Assembly (NCBI GenBank): GCA_021821185.1
Contig: JAKACU010000109.1
Location: forward strand, 1-6,083
Length of the DNA stretch: 6,083 bases
Origin: Bacillota bacterium
GTDB lineage: Bacteria; Bacillota; Bacilli; Alicyclobacillales; SLC66
Reading direction: 5' to 3'
The notes beneath the pieces were generated by a model. It did no database searches and was not told the origin of the DNA. It was given only the letters and a program-made list of their open reading frames with translations. Below, one piece after another: positions 5,170-6,083 of this stretch. How positions within the stretch are numbered: the first letter of the stretch is position 1; the number at the start of each line of letters is the position of its first letter. The position numbers and the translations under genes were made by a program.

Positions 5170-6083
5170 AAAGTCCGTTTATCACCAATGGTCTTGTTGT
5201 ATTGCGTACAATCAACTGTGTGGGTAAAACAAAATGTTGTGGCATACTGCGTTCTGTATTCTCAATGAGGTCAACCAAAAGTTCCGCTGCAAGTCTGCCC
5301 ATTTCCTCTTTGTCTTGTTTTATGCTCGTCAGTTTTGGAAAAACATAAGAAGCCGCATCAATATCATCAAACCCAACAACAGCAATATCATCGGGAACCC
5401 GGATATGGTGTTCTGAAAAAACCTGTAACGCCCCAATCGCTGAAATATCCCCAGAGAAAATGATGACGTCAGGTTTTTGTGTGAGCGATAAAATTCGGTG
5501 CGCCGTTTGAATGCCACCTTCAAAGTTAAATGCGTCATCAAAGATCCACTCTTTGCGCGGCGTTATTTGTGCCACAGATAGGCCTGAGTAGAATCCTTGT
5601 AACCGTTCCATGGCGACAGGCAGCGTCAAATCTCCATGACAAAATCCGAACTTACTGTATCCATTCGCCTTTAGAAGTTGAACAAGTTCATATATCGCCC
5701 GTCGATTATCTGATGTAATAGACCCAACTCGTTGCCCTGCAGCCACATGGTCGACACCAACAATCGGTACGTTGGATGCCAATAATTCATCGATCGTCTC
5801 ATCAGGAGAGCCCAGGAGCAGTACTCCATCAAGATCACGATGTTCAACCCGATCTAGAAAACTAAACTTTCCATAAGGATGTTTCTCATCGCCAAAGAGC
5901 AATAAATCATAACCTGATGTTCCAATCGCTGTCTTAAACACCTCAAGTAAGTGGGCAATAAAAGGTTGTCGTAATCCAGGACCGCCATTAGCTGGATAAA
6001 AGACGCCAATCGTATAAGACCGATTCGTCACTAAACGTCTCGCTGAAGCATTCGGATAGTAATGCATCTCTTCAACAACTCGT
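5168..6083 (-). CDS. LacI-family transcriptional regulator, N-terminal DNA-binding domain outside window
   Basis: The visible 304 residues are the hinge and the complete sugar-binding domain of a LacI/GalR-type regulator. The frame is open to the right edge, reading RVVEE before the first visible Met, so that ATG at 6067 is internal and the helix-turn-helix lies beyond 6083. Numbered from that Met, YYPNASARRL (3-12) is the hinge helix that inserts in the operator minor groove, and SYTIGVFYP (17-25) starts the periplasmic-binding-protein fold. VIIFSGDISAIGAL (201-214), VVGFDDIDAASYVFPKLTSI (230-249) and LPTQLIVRNTT (281-291) are typical of the C-terminal subdomain. Regulators of this class usually repress nearby sugar genes until a sugar binds, and the immediate neighbour is a GH1 beta-glucosidase. 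A beta-glucoside or glucose-containing disaccharide is therefore the likely effector (inference). The operator and promoter of the cassette should lie upstream of the gene, outside the window. Confidence 0.93.
   Translation of the reverse strand, partial: RVVEEMHYYPNASARRLVTNRSYTIGVFYPANGGPGLRQPFIAHLLEVFKTAIGTSGYDLLLFGDEKHPYGKFSFLDRVEHRDLDGVLLLGSPDETIDELLASNVPIVGVDHVAAGQRVGSITSDNRRAIYELVQLLKANGYSKFGFCHGDLTLPVAMERLQGFYSGLSVAQITPRKEWIFDDAFNFEGGIQTAHRILSLTQKPDVIIFSGDISAIGALQVFSEHHIRVPDDIAVVGFDDIDAASYVFPKLTSIKQDKEEMGRLAAELLVDLIENTERSMPQHFVLPTQLIVRNTTRPLVINGL

Noticed and set aside
5329..5541. A 70-codon minus-strand frame inside the LacI gene
   Set aside because: It lies entirely within the well-supported sugar-binding domain in another frame and shows no start signal.

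Overview
The window carries a single bacterial chromosomal segment with tightly packed genes. The bacterium is most likely a member of the Bacillota (Gram-positive Firmicutes). The grounds are strong AGGAGGG-type Shine-Dalgarno sites, a LytR-CpsA-Psr (LCP) cell-wall ligase-type protein, a LacI/GH1 sugar cassette and moderate G+C by eye. An Alicyclobacillus-like lineage would fit, but that is only an impression. No RNA genes, insertion sequences, CRISPR arrays or intergenic gaps over 300 bases were seen.

Left part (1-1283, + strand): an unrecognised membrane protein enters from the left edge. Its main reading frame ends at 1045, and a second short frame (1032-1283) follows. The pieces fit together as one protein: two N-terminal membrane helices joined by a lysine-rich loop, a large extracytoplasmic region of more than 200 residues, a beta-rich stretch and a final C-terminal membrane anchor. 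Removing one base near 1031 would fuse the two frames cleanly. At the 5' end two frames are open at once up to 173, so a second, opposite shift near 168-171 is also possible. The gene may be a two-frameshift pseudogene, the sequence may contain errors, or the two frames may really be separate.

Right part (1258-6083, - strand): four co-directional genes read leftward in the order LacI-family regulator (its DNA-binding domain lies beyond the right edge), GH1 beta-glucosidase, deacetylase-like membrane-anchored protein, and LCP-family protein. The regulator stop codon abuts the glucosidase ribosome binding site. The glucosidase stop overlaps the likely start of the next gene by 8 bases. These three genes are therefore almost certainly one transcription and translation unit. 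The LCP gene follows after 73 bases and may have its own weak promoter. The last bases of the LCP gene overlap the end of the + strand gene tail to tail by 26 bases.

How they may work together (inference): the LacI-type protein would sense a sugar and control a cytoplasmic enzyme hydrolysing unphosphorylated beta-glucosides. The two downstream extracytoplasmic proteins look like envelope-glycan enzymes, one acting on polysaccharide and one attaching glycopolymers to peptidoglycan. The unusual point is a sugar-responsive catabolic cassette joined to surface-glycan genes with no sugar transporter in view.
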